The notes under the pieces are model-generated. The model had not been told where the DNA came from and searched no databases. It worked only from the letters and a program-made list of their open reading frames with translations. Both the position numbers and the translations under genes were made by a program. From contig DASXNV010000004.1 of the NCBI GenBank assembly GCA_036494815.1, positions 6,859 through 70,858 of the forward strand: DNA of 64,000 bases, read 5' to 3'. Below are positions 1 to 9,725 of this stretch, in pieces. Within the stretch, counting starts at the first letter, position 1. Every line of letters begins with the position of its first letter. The stretch comes from Poindextera sp036494815. Its GTDB lineage: Bacteria; Pseudomonadota; Alphaproteobacteria; Caulobacterales; Caulobacteraceae.

Positions 1-1422
1 GAGAACTGGGACATCGACGAGGTCCGCCGCAAATTGCCGGCGGTACTGCCGCAACTGCCTGCGGCGCGGCTGGAGCGCATGCTGCATGGCGCGCGCCGCC
101 AATATGTCATCGGCGGCCTGACTCCTGAGGAAAAGGCCCGGGTCGACGATCTGGGTCTGCCCGGCGTCTCGTTCGAGAATGAGGTCGGCCGGGTCTATCC
201 CTTGGGGGCCACCGGCGGCCACCTGATCGGTTTCGTCGATCGCGGGGGATCCGGTCTCTCCGGCGCCGAATTCGCGCTCAACGACACCATCATGAACAAT
301 GCGGACAAGGGCGCGGTGCCGTTGTCCATCGACCTTCGGGTCCAGGCGGCGCTGCAAGATGAACTGCAGAACGCGGCGACCAAATTCAACGCCATCGGCG
401 GCGTCGGCATCGTCACCAACGTCCACACTGGCGAGATCCTGGGCATGGCCAGCTTCCCGGCCTTCGATCCCAACAACGCCGCCTCCACGCCACCGGCCAA
501 TATGGTCAACCACGCGGCCGCCACGGTCTATGAGCCCGGCTCGGTGTTCAAGGTCTTCACCCTGGCCATGGGCATCGATGCGGGCCTGGCCAATATCAAC
601 AGTATGTACGACGTGCACACGCCCTTGGTGCTGCCCGGGCGGACGATCCACGACTATCACAAGGGCGACACGGTCCTGCCGCTCTACAAGGTGTTCACCC
701 ATTCTTCGAATATCGGCGCAGCGCGCCTCGGCCTGCAGGCTGGCCCTGAGCGGATGGACAAGTATTTCCGCAGCTTCGGCCTGTTCGCGGCGGCGCCCAG
801 CGAGCTGAAGGAATCCGCCCGTCCGCTGGTCCAGCGTCAGCTGAACCCTGGCACTGTAGCCTCCATGTCTTTCGGCGAGGCCATCGCGGTCAGCCCCCTG
901 GCCATCGCCACTGGCATGAACGGCATTCTCAATGGCGGCGAATATGTCCCGCTGACGATTAGGAAACTCGATCCCAACACCGTCCCGCAGGGACACCGCG
1001 TGGTTTCGGAGGCGACCTCCCGCACCATGCTCGACCTGATGCGGCTGAACGTCACCCAGGAGGACGGCTCGGGCAAGAAGGCCGACGTGCCGGGCTATAG
1101 CGTCGGCGGCAAGACCGGTTCGGCGGAAAAGTCCATTGGCGGTCGGATCGACCGAAAGCGGCTGGTGTCCTCCTTCGCCGCAGTGTTCCCCACCGACGGG
1201 CCAATGAACGCCGACCGCTATTTCGTGCTGATCATGCTCGACGAGCCCAAGGCGACCAAAGATACCTTCGGCTTCGCCACCGGCGGCTGGACCGCGGCGC
1301 CGGCGGTAGGGCACGTGATCGAGCGCATCGCCCCCTATGTAGGCGTCAAGCGGGCGCCCATCGATCTGGCGACCCTCAACGGCGGCGGCGCGGCCGCCAA
1401 GCTCGTCGGGAGCGGCCGATGA
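1..1422 (+). CDS. ftsI: Penicillin-binding protein FtsI (PBP3), 5' end outside window
   Basis: This is the septal peptidoglycan transpeptidase (class B PBP) that cross-links glycan strands made by FtsW. The frame is open from base 1, so the N-terminal membrane anchor and part of the dimerisation domain lie upstream. The transpeptidase motifs are present: SVFK at about visible residue 181 (SxxK nucleophile), SSN at about 235 (SxN) and KTG at about 371 (KTGS). The stop overlaps the murE start (ATGA, 1419-1422), showing translational coupling. Gene order ftsI-murE-murF-mraY-murD-ftsW-murG is the standard dcw order. No internal damage is seen. Confidence 0.95.
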   Translation, partial: ENWDIDEVRRKLPAVLPQLPAARLERMLHGARRQYVIGGLTPEEKARVDDLGLPGVSFENEVGRVYPLGATGGHLIGFVDRGGSGLSGAEFALNDTIMNNADKGAVPLSIDLRVQAALQDELQNAATKFNAIGGVGIVTNVHTGEILGMASFPAFDPNNAASTPPANMVNHAAATVYEPGSVFKVFTLAMGIDAGLANINSMYDVHTPLVLPGRTIHDYHKGDTVLPLYKVFTHSSNIGAARLGLQAGPERMDKYFRSFGLFAAAPSELKESARPLVQRQLNPGTVASMSFGEAIAVSPLAIATGMNGILNGGEYVPLTIRKLDPNTVPQGHRVVSEATSRTMLDLMRLNVTQEDGSGKKADVPGYSVGGKTGSAEKSIGGRIDRKRLVSSFAAVFPTDGPMNADRYFVLIMLDEPKATKDTFGFATGGWTAAPAVGHVIERIAPYVGVKRAPIDLATLNGGGAAAKLVGSGR

Positions 1423-2870
1423 GTTCCATGCGTTTGTCCGCCTTGCTTGAGCGTGATCTGATCACCGATCCCGAAGTCACCGCCGTCACCGCCGACAGCC
1501 GGCAGGTGCGGCCCGGGGCTCTGTTCGTGGCCCTGCCGGGGACCAAGGCCGATGGGCGTGGCTTCGTCACGGCCGCGGTTCAGGCCGGCGCTGTCGCGGT
1601 GCTGGCGGGCGAGGCCCTGGAGGATGTGGGCGTGCCCGTGGTGGCGGTCAGCGATCCGCGCCGGGCCTATGCTCTCGCCGCGGCGGCTCTCTGGGGCGTC
1701 CAGCCCAAGACCTGCGTGGCTATCACCGGGACCAACGGCAAAACCTCCATCGCCGTCTTCTGCCGCCAGATGTTCGAGCGCCTGGGCCATCGTTCGGCCA
1801 GCATGGGCACGCTCGGCGTGCAGGCGGAAGGCGAACAGGTGACCCCCGCCGGCCTGACCACGCCCGACGCCGGCGACGTGGCCCGCTTGCTGGCCGACCT
1901 GGCTGGGCGCGGTGTCACCCACCTGGCCCTGGAAGCCTCGTCGCATGGGGTCGATCAGCGGCGGCTGGACGGCGTGCGCCTGACCGCGGCCGGCTTCACC
2001 AACCTGACCCAGGACCATCTGGACTATCACGGGACCATGGGAGCCTATCGCGCCGCCAAGCTGCGCCTGTTCGAGACCCTGCTGCCGCGGAACGGAACCG
2101 CGGTGCTCAACGCCGACAGCGACGCCTTTGCGGCCTTCGCCGCCAGCGCAGTGCAGTCCGGCCAAACCCTTTTGTCCGTGGGCGAGCAGGGCCAGGCCCT
2201 GAAATTGACGGGTCGCACCTTGCTGCCGGACGGCCAGCGCCTGGCGATCACGGCCGAAGGCCGCGGGTTCCATGTGAATCTGCCCCTGGTCGGCGCCTAT
2301 CAGGCCTCCAACGCCCTGGTGGCGGCGGGTCTGTGCATCGCCGCGGGTGAAAAGGTCGAGGCGGTGCTGCAGGCCCTGGAGCACATCCAAGGCGCCCCCG
2401 GTCGACTGCAGCGGGTCGGCGCCGGCCCGCGCGGCGGCGAAGCCTATGTGGACTACGCCCACACCCCCGACGGCCTGGAGACGGTGCTGGCGGCGCTTCG
2501 TCCGCATACCAAGGGCCGGCTGATTGTGGTCTTTGGCGCCGGCGGCGATCGCGATCGCGGCAAGCGGCCGCTGATGGGCGAAATCGCCGCGCGCTTGGCC
2601 GACATGGCCATCGTCACCGATGACAATCCGCGTTCGGAAGATCCCGCCTCGATCCGCGCCGCCATCCTCGCCGCCGCCTCCGGCGCGCGCGAAATCGGCG
2701 ACCGCGCCGCGGCCATCACCGAGGCCGCGGGCCTGCTGGCTGAAGGTGACGTGCTGGTGGTGGCCGGTAAGGGGCACGAGCAGGGGCAACTGGTGGCCGG
2801 CGTCACCTATCCCTTCGACGATGTGGCCGTGACCGCGGCGGCCCTGGGTCTGGGGGCGGCCCATGCTTGA
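1419..2870 (+). CDS. murE: UDP-MurNAc-tripeptide synthetase MurE
   Basis: This cytoplasmic Mur ligase adds meso-diaminopimelate to UDP-MurNAc-L-Ala-D-Glu using ATP. The protein is 483 aa. It has the P-loop GTNGKT near residue 104 and the DNPR motif at residues 402-405, which in this family specifies meso-DAP rather than lysine. A KGHEQGQ motif near the C-terminus is also typical. The ATG overlaps the ftsI stop by 4 bp and the 3' end overlaps murF by 8 bp, so it belongs to one polycistronic unit. Length and motifs are ordinary for a Gram-negative MurE. Confidence 0.96.
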   Translation: MSSMRLSALLERDLITDPEVTAVTADSRQVRPGALFVALPGTKADGRGFVTAAVQAGAVAVLAGEALEDVGVPVVAVSDPRRAYALAAAALWGVQPKTCVAITGTNGKTSIAVFCRQMFERLGHRSASMGTLGVQAEGEQVTPAGLTTPDAGDVARLLADLAGRGVTHLALEASSHGVDQRRLDGVRLTAAGFTNLTQDHLDYHGTMGAYRAAKLRLFETLLPRNGTAVLNADSDAFAAFAASAVQSGQTLLSVGEQGQALKLTGRTLLPDGQRLAITAEGRGFHVNLPLVGAYQASNALVAAGLCIAAGEKVEAVLQALEHIQGAPGRLQRVGAGPRGGEAYVDYAHTPDGLETVLAALRPHTKGRLIVVFGAGGDRDRGKRPLMGEIAARLADMAIVTDDNPRSEDPASIRAAILAAASGAREIGDRAAAITEAAGLLAEGDVLVVAGKGHEQGQLVAGVTYPFDDVAVTAAALGLGAAHA

Positions 2871-4245
2871 GCCGCTATGGACCAGCGACGAGATTCTTCG
2901 CGCCACCGGCGGCGCCCTCCTGGGCGCGCCGTTCGACGCCGCCGGGGTGTCCATCGACACCCGCTCGCTGGAGCCGGGTGATCTGTTCGTGGCCCTGGCC
3001 GATCTGCGCGACGGGCATGAGTTCGTGGGTCAGGCCCTGGACAAGGGCGCGTCTGGAGCCCTGGTCACTCGGCCCATCGCCGGTTCGCAGATCGTGGTTC
3101 CCGATAGCCTGAAGGCCCTGGAAGCCCTCGGCGTCGCCGCACGGGAACGCGCCGTCCAGGCTCGCCGCGGCGCGGTGACCGGCTCGGTGGGCAAGACCAG
3201 CGTCACCCAAGCCCTGGCCGCGGGCCTGGCCCTGGCCGGTCCGTCCCACGCCTCGGTCAAGTCCTACAACAACCATATCGGCGTGCCCCTCACTCTGGCG
3301 CGAACGCCCCGGGCCACGCGCCGGGCGGTGTTCGAAGTGGGCATGAACCACGCCGACGAGATCGCGCCCTTGTCGCGGATGATCGAGCCGCACGCGGTGG
3401 TGATCACCACCGTTGGCCCGGTGCATATGGAGAACTTCGCCGACGGCGAAGTTGGCGTGGCGCGGGCCAAGGCCGAAATCTTCGCCGGGCTGCGGCCCGA
3501 TGGCGTGGCGGTGCTCAACGCCGACAATCGCTGGTTCGACCTTCTCAAGGCCGAGGCCGAAGCCGTGGGCGCGCGGGTGGTGCGGTTCGGCGCCGCCGAC
3601 GGCTGCGACGCCCAACTGACGGGTTTCGATATCGCGCCCGGCGGCGCGGTGGTGGGCGCGCGGCTGCACGGCCGCTCGCTGCGCTTTCCCATCCGCCAGA
3701 GCGGCGCCCATTGGGGTCCTAACAGCCTAGCTGTGCTGTTGATGCTGGAAGCCCTGGATGTGGACCTGGACACCAGCCTGGCCGCCTTGTCCGACTTCGC
3801 GCCTCTGTCCGGTCGCGGAGCCGAGCAGTCGGTGGCCTTATCCGGCCGCGTCTTCGATCTCATCGATGAGAGCTACAATGCTAATCCGGTGTCCATGGGC
3901 GCGGCCATCGCCAGCCTGGGCGCCCGGCGCCTGGCCGGCCGCCGCATCCTGGCCCTGACCGACATGCTCGAGCTGGGACCGGACTCGCCGCGCTATCACG
4001 CCGAGCTGGCCGGCCCGATCGCCGAGGCGGGTGTCGACCTGGTCTTTTGCGCCGGCCCCCTGATGCGGTCGCTTTGGGAGGCGCTGCCCGCCGCCCGCCG
4101 CGGCGGTTATGCCGAAACCGCGGGCGAGCTGTCCGGCCAGCTGGCCGAGGCCGTGCGCAGTGGCGACGTGGTCCTGGTCAAGGGCTCCAAGGGCTCCAAG
4201 GCGGCGGACATCGTGGCGGTCTTGAGCGAGGGGAGCGCCGGCTGA
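2863..4245 (+). CDS. murF: UDP-MurNAc-pentapeptide synthetase MurF
   Basis: MurF adds D-Ala-D-Ala to the UDP-MurNAc-tripeptide, completing the soluble precursor. It is 460 aa, with the P-loop region GSVGKTSV near residue 107; the first position is Ser-Val rather than the more common Thr-Asn. The central segment SYNNHIGVPLTL and the C-terminal-domain signature DESYNANPVSMGAAI are characteristic of MurF. It starts inside the murE 3' end and its TGA overlaps the mraY ATG by one base (TGATG). No sign of damage. Confidence 0.96.
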   Translation: MLEPLWTSDEILRATGGALLGAPFDAAGVSIDTRSLEPGDLFVALADLRDGHEFVGQALDKGASGALVTRPIAGSQIVVPDSLKALEALGVAARERAVQARRGAVTGSVGKTSVTQALAAGLALAGPSHASVKSYNNHIGVPLTLARTPRATRRAVFEVGMNHADEIAPLSRMIEPHAVVITTVGPVHMENFADGEVGVARAKAEIFAGLRPDGVAVLNADNRWFDLLKAEAEAVGARVVRFGAADGCDAQLTGFDIAPGGAVVGARLHGRSLRFPIRQSGAHWGPNSLAVLLMLEALDVDLDTSLAALSDFAPLSGRGAEQSVALSGRVFDLIDESYNANPVSMGAAIASLGARRLAGRRILALTDMLELGPDSPRYHAELAGPIAEAGVDLVFCAGPLMRSLWEALPAARRGGYAETAGELSGQLAEAVRSGDVVLVKGSKGSKAADIVAVLSEGSAG

Positions 4246-5354
4246 TGCTGTACCTCCTCTATCTCCGCCTGGCCGAGCATCAGCACTATGTGCCCGTACT
4301 CAACCTACTGAAATACCTGACTTTCCGTACTGGAATGTCGGTGGTCACGGCCCAGGTGATCGTCAACGCCATGGGCTCGCGCTTTATTCGCTGGATGCAG
4401 GCCAAGCAGGGCAAGGGCCAGCCGATCCGCAAGGAGGGCATCGAGCGCCACATCATCGAAAAGGCCGGCACGCCGACCATGGGCGGGCTGATGATCCTGG
4501 CCGGCCTGTTGGGCGGGACCCTGATCTGGAGCGACCTGGCCAATATCTATGTCTGGGTGGCGATCCTGGTCACGGCCAGCTATGGCGTCCTGGGCTTCCT
4601 CGACGACTACGCCAAGGTCACCCGGCAGACCACCGAGGGCCTGTCCGGCCCGGCCCGGCTGGGCATCGAGTTCCTGGTGGCCTTCGTCGGTATCCTGTTG
4701 ATGATCAAGTTCGGCGAAGTCGCGCCGGAGAAGCATCTGGCGACTTCGGTGGCCTTCCCAGTGTTCAAAAACTTCCTGCTCGACCTCGGCTGGTTCTACC
4801 TGGCGTTCGCCGGCGTGGTGATCGTCGGCGCGGCCAATGCGGTCAATTTCACCGACGGCCTGGACGGCCTGGCCATCGTGCCGGTGATGATCGCCGCAGC
4901 GGCGTTTGGCGTCATCGCCTATCTGGTGGGGAACTTTAAGTTCGCCGAATACCTGCAGGTCCATTTTGCGCCTGGAGTGGGGGAGCTGGCGGTGTTCTGC
5001 GGCGCGGTGATCGGAGCCGGGTTGGGCTTTCTTTGGTACAACGCCCCGCCGGCCCGGATTTTCATGGGCGATACAGGCTCCCTGGCCCTGGGCGGCGCGC
5101 TCGGCACGATCGCGGTGGCCTGCAAGCACGAGATCGTCCTGGCCATTGTCGGCGGCCTGTTCGTGGCCGAGGCCCTGTCGGTGATCATCCAGGTGGCCTA
5201 TTTCAAGCGCACCGGCCGCCGGGTGTTCCTGATGGCGCCGATCCACCACCATTTCGAGAAACTGGGCTGGGCCGAGTCGACCGTCGTGATCCGGTTCTGG
5301 ATCGTGGCGATCATGCTGGCCATGCTCGGCCTCGCCACCTTGAAGCTGCGGTAG
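4245..5354 (+). CDS. mraY: Phospho-MurNAc-pentapeptide transferase MraY
   Basis: This integral membrane enzyme transfers phospho-MurNAc-pentapeptide to undecaprenyl phosphate, giving lipid I. The start ATG at 4245 (MLYLLYLRLAEH) gives 369 aa, the family length, and overlaps the murF stop by one base; a longer in-frame extension upstream is only non-homologous read-through of murF. Recognisable motifs are GFLDDYAK, NFTDGLDGLA near residue 201 (catalytic and Mg-binding Asp residues) and the His-rich IHHHFEK loop near residue 332. About ten hydrophobic segments are present. The intergenic stretch to murD is 16 bp. Confidence 0.96.
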   Translation: MLYLLYLRLAEHQHYVPVLNLLKYLTFRTGMSVVTAQVIVNAMGSRFIRWMQAKQGKGQPIRKEGIERHIIEKAGTPTMGGLMILAGLLGGTLIWSDLANIYVWVAILVTASYGVLGFLDDYAKVTRQTTEGLSGPARLGIEFLVAFVGILLMIKFGEVAPEKHLATSVAFPVFKNFLLDLGWFYLAFAGVVIVGAANAVNFTDGLDGLAIVPVMIAAAAFGVIAYLVGNFKFAEYLQVHFAPGVGELAVFCGAVIGAGLGFLWYNAPPARIFMGDTGSLALGGALGTIAVACKHEIVLAIVGGLFVAEALSVIIQVAYFKRTGRRVFLMAPIHHHFEKLGWAESTVVIRFWIVAIMLAMLGLATLKLR

Positions 5355-5370
5355 GGGAGGCTCGAACCAC

Positions 5371-6786
5371 GTGATCCCCGTCAGAGGTTTCGAAGGCAAG
5401 CGCGTCGCAGTGTTCGGCCTGGCCCGGTCGGGCCTGACCGCCGCCCGAGCCTTGATCGCCGGCGACGCCGAAGTGGCCGTGTGGGACGACAAGCCCGCCG
5501 CGCGCGAAGCCGCGGTGGCCGAGGGCCTGGCCGTGGTCGACCTGCGCGAGGCCGACTGGTCCCAGTTCGCCGCCCTGATGCTGTCGCCCGGCGTGCCCCT
5601 GACCCATCCCGAGCCGCACTGGACGGTGAAGATGGCCCAGGCCGCCGGGGTCGAGATCCTGGGCGACATCGAGCTGTTCGCCCGCACGGTCAACGCCGCC
5701 CCCGACCACAAAAAGCCCAAAGTGGTGGCCATCACGGGCACCAACGGCAAGTCCACCACCACCGCCCTGATCGGCCACATGCTGACCGCCGCCGGCCGCG
5801 ACGCGCGCATCGGCGGCAATATCGGCGTCGGCGTCTTGGGTCTGGAGGACATGCACGGCGGGGCCGTCTATGTGCTGGAGATCTCGTCCTACCAGCTCGA
5901 CCTGACCTCCAGCCTCAAGCCGGATGTCTCCATCCTGCTCAATCTCAGCCCCGACCACCTGGACCGCCACGGCGGCATGGAGGGCTATGCGACCGCCAAG
6001 CGGCGGGTGCTGTTCAATCAGGGCAAGGGCGACACCGCCGTGATCGGGGTCGACGATCCCTGGTGCCAGCAGATCTGCACTGAAATCACCGCCGCCAACC
6101 GCCGCACCATCTGGCCGATCTCGGCCGGCCGCTCCATGGGCCGCGGGGTCTACGCCATCGGCGGGGTGCTCTATGACGCCACCGGCGACCGCGTTCTGGA
6201 GGTGGCCGACCTGCACCGGGCCCGCGCGCTGACCGGCCGCCACAACTGGCAGAACGCCGCCGCCGCCTATGCCGCCGCGCGAGGCCTGGGCCTGTCGGTG
6301 GAGGACGCCGCCAGCGGCCTGATCACCTTCCCGGGCCTGGCTCATCGCATGGAGACCGTGGCCCAGATCGGCCAGATTCGCTTTATCAACGACAGCAAGG
6401 CCACCAACGCCGACGCCGCGCGCCAGGCCATGAGCAGCTATCCGCGCTTCTATTGGATCGCCGGGGGTCGGGCCAAGGCTGGGGGCATAGACAGCTTGGC
6501 CGACCTGTTCCCCAAGGTGGCCAAGGCCTATCTGATCGGCGAGGCGGCCAAGGACTTCGCCAAGACGCTCGACGGCCAGGCGCCTTATGAGATCAGCGGC
6601 GACCTGGACCGCGCCACAGCCGCCGCCTATGCCGACGCCAGGGCCGCGGGCGGCGAAGCGATCATCCTGCTCTCACCGGCCTGCGCCTCCTTCGACCAGT
6701 TTCCCGATTTCGAGGTCCGCGGCGAGGCCTTCCGCGACGCCGTCATGTCCCTGACGCGCAAGCCGGCGAAGGGAGCCACGGCATGA
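5371..6786 (+). CDS. murD: UDP-MurNAc-L-Ala:D-Glu ligase MurD
   Basis: MurD adds D-glutamate to UDP-MurNAc-L-Ala in the cytoplasm. It is 471 aa from a GTG start at 5371, preceded by GGGGAGG at 5354-5360. It has an N-terminal Rossmann-like UDP-binding region, P-loop GTNGKSTTT near residue 124, LEISSYQLD, and the C-terminal domain with NDSKATNADAA. The 3' end overlaps ftsW by 4 bp (ATGA). The start is supported by the ribosome binding site and by the normal N-terminus. Confidence 0.95.
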   Translation: MIPVRGFEGKRVAVFGLARSGLTAARALIAGDAEVAVWDDKPAAREAAVAEGLAVVDLREADWSQFAALMLSPGVPLTHPEPHWTVKMAQAAGVEILGDIELFARTVNAAPDHKKPKVVAITGTNGKSTTTALIGHMLTAAGRDARIGGNIGVGVLGLEDMHGGAVYVLEISSYQLDLTSSLKPDVSILLNLSPDHLDRHGGMEGYATAKRRVLFNQGKGDTAVIGVDDPWCQQICTEITAANRRTIWPISAGRSMGRGVYAIGGVLYDATGDRVLEVADLHRARALTGRHNWQNAAAAYAAARGLGLSVEDAASGLITFPGLAHRMETVAQIGQIRFINDSKATNADAARQAMSSYPRFYWIAGGRAKAGGIDSLADLFPKVAKAYLIGEAAKDFAKTLDGQAPYEISGDLDRATAAAYADARAAGGEAIILLSPACASFDQFPDFEVRGEAFRDAVMSLTRKPAKGATA

Positions 6787-7958
6787 GCCTTCAGCATCAC
6801 GCCTTCGCCCGTTCCGATCGCTCGCGCGTGGGCGTCTGGTGGTGGACCACCGACCACATCCTGCTGGGCGCCACCGCCATCCTGATCGCTATCGGCGTGC
6901 TTTTGAGCTTCGCCAACAGCCCGGCGGCGGCCGAGCGCCTGAACCTGGGCGATCCCTTCCATTTCGCCGTGCGTCAGAGCGTGTTCGCCATCGGCGCCAC
7001 AGTGGTGCTGCTGGCGGTGTCGATGATGTCGCCCAAGGGGGTCAAGCGCACGGCCTTCTTCGCCTATCTGATCTCGATCGCCATCATGATCGCCCTGCCG
7101 CTGATGGGCCACCACGCAAAGGGCGCGACCCGCTGGCTGGAGTTCGGCGGCTTCACCCTGCAGCCGTCGGAATTCATGAAGCCGGCCCTGATCGTGCTGG
7201 CCGCCTGGATGTTCGCCGAGAACCAGAAGGGCGAGGGCGTTCCGGGCGTGTCGATCGCCTTCGTCCTCTATGGCGTGGCCGTCGCCCTGCTGCTGCTGCA
7301 GCCTGATGTGGGCCAGACCATCCTGATCACCATTGCGTTCGGCGCGGCCTTCTTCATGGCCGGCGTGCCGGTCGCCTGGATGCTGGGCCTGTTGGCCGTG
7401 GCCGCAGCGGGCGGGGTGGGGATCTACTTCGCCTTCGACCACGTCTCCAGCCGGGTCAACAGCTTCCTCAGCCACGACCATGCCGGCGCCCAGGCCGACC
7501 CCAACCAGATTCGCCACGCCCTGGAGGCCATCGCCGCTGGCGGCTGGTTCGGACAGGGTCCGGGCGAAGCCCTCCTTAAGCGCCAGTTGCCTGACGTTCA
7601 TACCGACTTCGCCTATGCCGGCGGGGCCGAGGAATTCGGCCTGGTCTTCTCCCTGTTCCTCATCGGCCTGTTCGCGGTGATCGTGCTGCGCGGTCTCTAC
7701 AAGTCCATGAAGCTGGCCGACGCCTTCGACCAGGTGGCGGCGGGCGGCCTGTTCGTGCTGCTGGGCCAGCAGGTGTTCATCAATATCGCCATGGAATTGC
7801 GCTTGATCCCCACAAAGGGCATGACCCTGCCGTTCATTTCCTACGGAGGATCGTCGATGCTCGCCATGGGCTTGACCCTGGGCATGGCCCTGGCGCTGAC
7901 GCGCAAGCGGCCGGGCGCCTACACCCCCACCGAAGGGCCTAACGGCGCCTTCTCGTGA
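6783..7958 (+). CDS. ftsW: Lipid II flippase/glycosyltransferase-type SEDS protein FtsW
   Basis: FtsW is the divisome SEDS polymerase that acts with FtsI at the septum. The 391-aa protein has about ten membrane segments and a short cytoplasmic N-terminus. The SEDS signatures are present: GARRWLEFG-like text (here GATRWLEFGGFTLQPSEFMK), a large periplasmic loop around residues 220-280, and the C-terminal ISYGGSSMLAMG. The ATG overlaps the murD stop and the stop overlaps the murG GTG start, consistent with coupled translation. Confidence 0.95.
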   Translation: MSLQHHAFARSDRSRVGVWWWTTDHILLGATAILIAIGVLLSFANSPAAAERLNLGDPFHFAVRQSVFAIGATVVLLAVSMMSPKGVKRTAFFAYLISIAIMIALPLMGHHAKGATRWLEFGGFTLQPSEFMKPALIVLAAWMFAENQKGEGVPGVSIAFVLYGVAVALLLLQPDVGQTILITIAFGAAFFMAGVPVAWMLGLLAVAAAGGVGIYFAFDHVSSRVNSFLSHDHAGAQADPNQIRHALEAIAAGGWFGQGPGEALLKRQLPDVHTDFAYAGGAEEFGLVFSLFLIGLFAVIVLRGLYKSMKLADAFDQVAAGGLFVLLGQQVFINIAMELRLIPTKGMTLPFISYGGSSMLAMGLTLGMALALTRKRPGAYTPTEGPNGAFS

Positions 7959-9061
7959 GTTCTTCGCATAACGGCCGTCTCGCCGTTGTCGCCGCGGGCG
8001 GCACCGGCGGACACCTATTTCCGGCCCAGGCCCTGGCCGAGGCCCTGATCGCACGCGGCTGGCGCGTGGTCCTGTGCACTGACGAGCGCGGCGTGAACTA
8101 TGCCGCGAGCTTTCCGGCCGAGGAGCGCATCGCCCTGGCCGCGGCGACCTACAAGCCCGGCAATCCCCTGGGCATGATCCAGGCCGGCCTGACCATCCTG
8201 CGCGGAGTGCTGCAGGCGCGCGAGGCCTTCAAGCGGCTGGATCCGGCGGTGGTGGTGGGCTTTGGCGGCTATCCGTCCCTGCCGGCCCTGCTGGCGGCCC
8301 TGTCCAGCGGCCGGCGCACGGTGATCCACGAACAGAACGCGGTGATCGGCCGGGCCAACAAGTTCCTGGCCGGGCGTGTGACCACCGTGGCCTGCGCCTT
8401 TCCGACCCTGCTGAAGGCGCCAGCCTCGGTCAGCGCCCGCGCCCAGGTGGTGGGCAATCCGGTGCGGCCAGAGATCCGCGCCCTGGCCGACCGGCCCTAT
8501 GAAGCGCCTACCGAGGCCGGCAAGATCCACCTATTGATCACCGGTGGCAGCCAGGGCGCGCGGCTGCTCTCCGAGTTGTTGCCCAAGGCCGTGGCCGCCC
8601 TGCCGGAGGCCCTGCGCGGGCGGTTGAACGTGCAGCAGCAGACCCGCGCCGAATCCATGGACGGCGCCCGTTCCACCTATCGCAACGCCATGGTCCAGGC
8701 CGAGATCGCGCCGTTTTTCCGCGACATGGCCGGGCGCCTCGGCGCCGCGCACCTTGTGGTGGGAAGGGCCGGCGCCTCCACCTGCTGCGAGCTGGCCGTG
8801 GCCGGCAAGCCGGCCATCCTGGTGCCGCTGAAGATCGCCCTGGACGACGACCAGGGCCAGAACGCCCGCCTGCTGGCCGAAGCCGGCGGCGCCGAGATCG
8901 CCCGCGAGGACGTGCTGACCGTGGACGTCATGGCCAAGGCGCTGGAGACCCTGATGACCAATCCGGAGCGGCTGGCGCGCATGGCGGCGGCGGCGCGGTC
9001 GGTGGCCCGGCCGGATGCGGCGGAGCGGCTGGCGGACGTGGTGGAGGCGACGGCGGGTTAG
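7955..9061 (+). CDS. murG: UDP-GlcNAc:lipid I N-acetylglucosaminyltransferase MurG
   Basis: MurG converts lipid I to lipid II at the inner face of the membrane (GT28 family). It is 368 aa from a GTG start overlapping ftsW by 4 bp. Motifs seen are GGTGGHLFPA near residue 15 (first G-loop), HEQNAVIGRANK, GGSQGARLL, and the UDP-GlcNAc-binding region GRAGASTCCEL. It is the last gene of the continuous cluster; murC follows only after about 4.6 kb of unrelated genes. Confidence 0.96.
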   Translation: MSSSHNGRLAVVAAGGTGGHLFPAQALAEALIARGWRVVLCTDERGVNYAASFPAEERIALAAATYKPGNPLGMIQAGLTILRGVLQAREAFKRLDPAVVVGFGGYPSLPALLAALSSGRRTVIHEQNAVIGRANKFLAGRVTTVACAFPTLLKAPASVSARAQVVGNPVRPEIRALADRPYEAPTEAGKIHLLITGGSQGARLLSELLPKAVAALPEALRGRLNVQQQTRAESMDGARSTYRNAMVQAEIAPFFRDMAGRLGAAHLVVGRAGASTCCELAVAGKPAILVPLKIALDDDQGQNARLLAEAGGAEIAREDVLTVDVMAKALETLMTNPERLARMAAAARSVARPDAAERLADVVEATAG

Positions 9062-9067
9062 GGGGCG

Positions 9068-9472
9068 TCAGACCCTGCGCGCCGGCCCGGCATAGGCCGC
9101 GACTTTTTCGTCGGATGTCAGCAAGGTGATCCCCTCGACGCGGGCCTGGGCCACCAACATGCGGTCGAACGGATCCTTGTGCAGCGGCGGAAGATGGCCG
9201 ACCGCCGCCGCATGTTCGCTGGTGATCGGGATTTCCATATAGCCATTGTCCAACAGGCCCCGGCGCAGCAGGTGCGGATCGGCCCTGAAATCCTCGCGGC
9301 CGATGCCGCCCTTGATCGCCACCTCCCAAATGCTGGCGGCGCTGAAATAGAGCGGGTTGTCCAGATCGGCTATGAGGGTTTCAGCCGCCGGCGACAGGCG
9401 ATCAGCCCCCAACCCGCCGTCGTCCGATCCTGCGGCCCACAGCAGCAGGTGGGTGTCGAGCAGTAGCTTCAC
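9068..9472 (-). CDS. vapC: VapC-type PIN-domain toxin
   Basis: A 134-aa PIN-domain ribonuclease, probable toxin of a type II toxin-antitoxin pair. It starts MKLLLDTHLLLWA, carrying the first catalytic Asp, and keeps later acidic positions including DPFDRMLVAQA, the third conserved acidic region of the family. It is encoded on the opposite strand to the dcw genes, overlaps its antitoxin by 4 bp (9469-9472) and ends only 6 bp from the murG stop. The substrate RNA cannot be read from sequence. It appears intact. Confidence 0.9.
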   Translation of the reverse strand: MKLLLDTHLLLWAAGSDDGGLGADRLSPAAETLIADLDNPLYFSAASIWEVAIKGGIGREDFRADPHLLRRGLLDNGYMEIPITSEHAAAVGHLPPLHKDPFDRMLVAQARVEGITLLTSDEKVAAYAGPARRV

Positions 9473-9714
9473 CGATCGGCGCCGAACATCTGCTCGATCT
9501 CCGCGGCGCCCATGTCGTCGAAGTCCGCGGGCACGGCGATCTGTCCAGCCAGGAAGCCGATGCGGCGAACCTGGGACGGGTCGGGGCTATCCAACGCCAT
9601 CACCTTGACCAAGGGTTTTCCCGCCTTGGCGATCACGAACGACTCCCCCATGGCGGCCTGGTCCACCAACCGGGAGAGCTGTGTTTTCGCCTCGTGGATG
9701 TTGACGGTTCGCAT
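9469..9714 (-). CDS. Phd/YefM-family antitoxin
   Basis: An 81-aa antitoxin of the Phd/YefM fold, recognised by the N-terminal DNA-binding region MRTVNIHEAKTQLSRLVDQA and the following GESFVIAKAGKPLVKV strand. The C-terminal tail is the expected toxin-neutralising segment. It precedes and overlaps the vapC gene in the same operon. Such proteins usually repress their own promoter; a matching operator lies at 9726-9753, directly upstream of the start. Confidence 0.9.
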   Translation of the reverse strand: MRTVNIHEAKTQLSRLVDQAAMGESFVIAKAGKPLVKVMALDSPDPSQVRRIGFLAGQIAVPADFDDMGAAEIEQMFGADR

Positions 9715-9725
9715 TTGAAGGCCTC

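Noticed and set aside
1335..2960. Long minus-strand open frame opposite murE
   Set aside because: It lies entirely opposite a conserved gene and reads as a His/Gly/Arg-rich shadow typical of high-GC DNA; no domain is visible.
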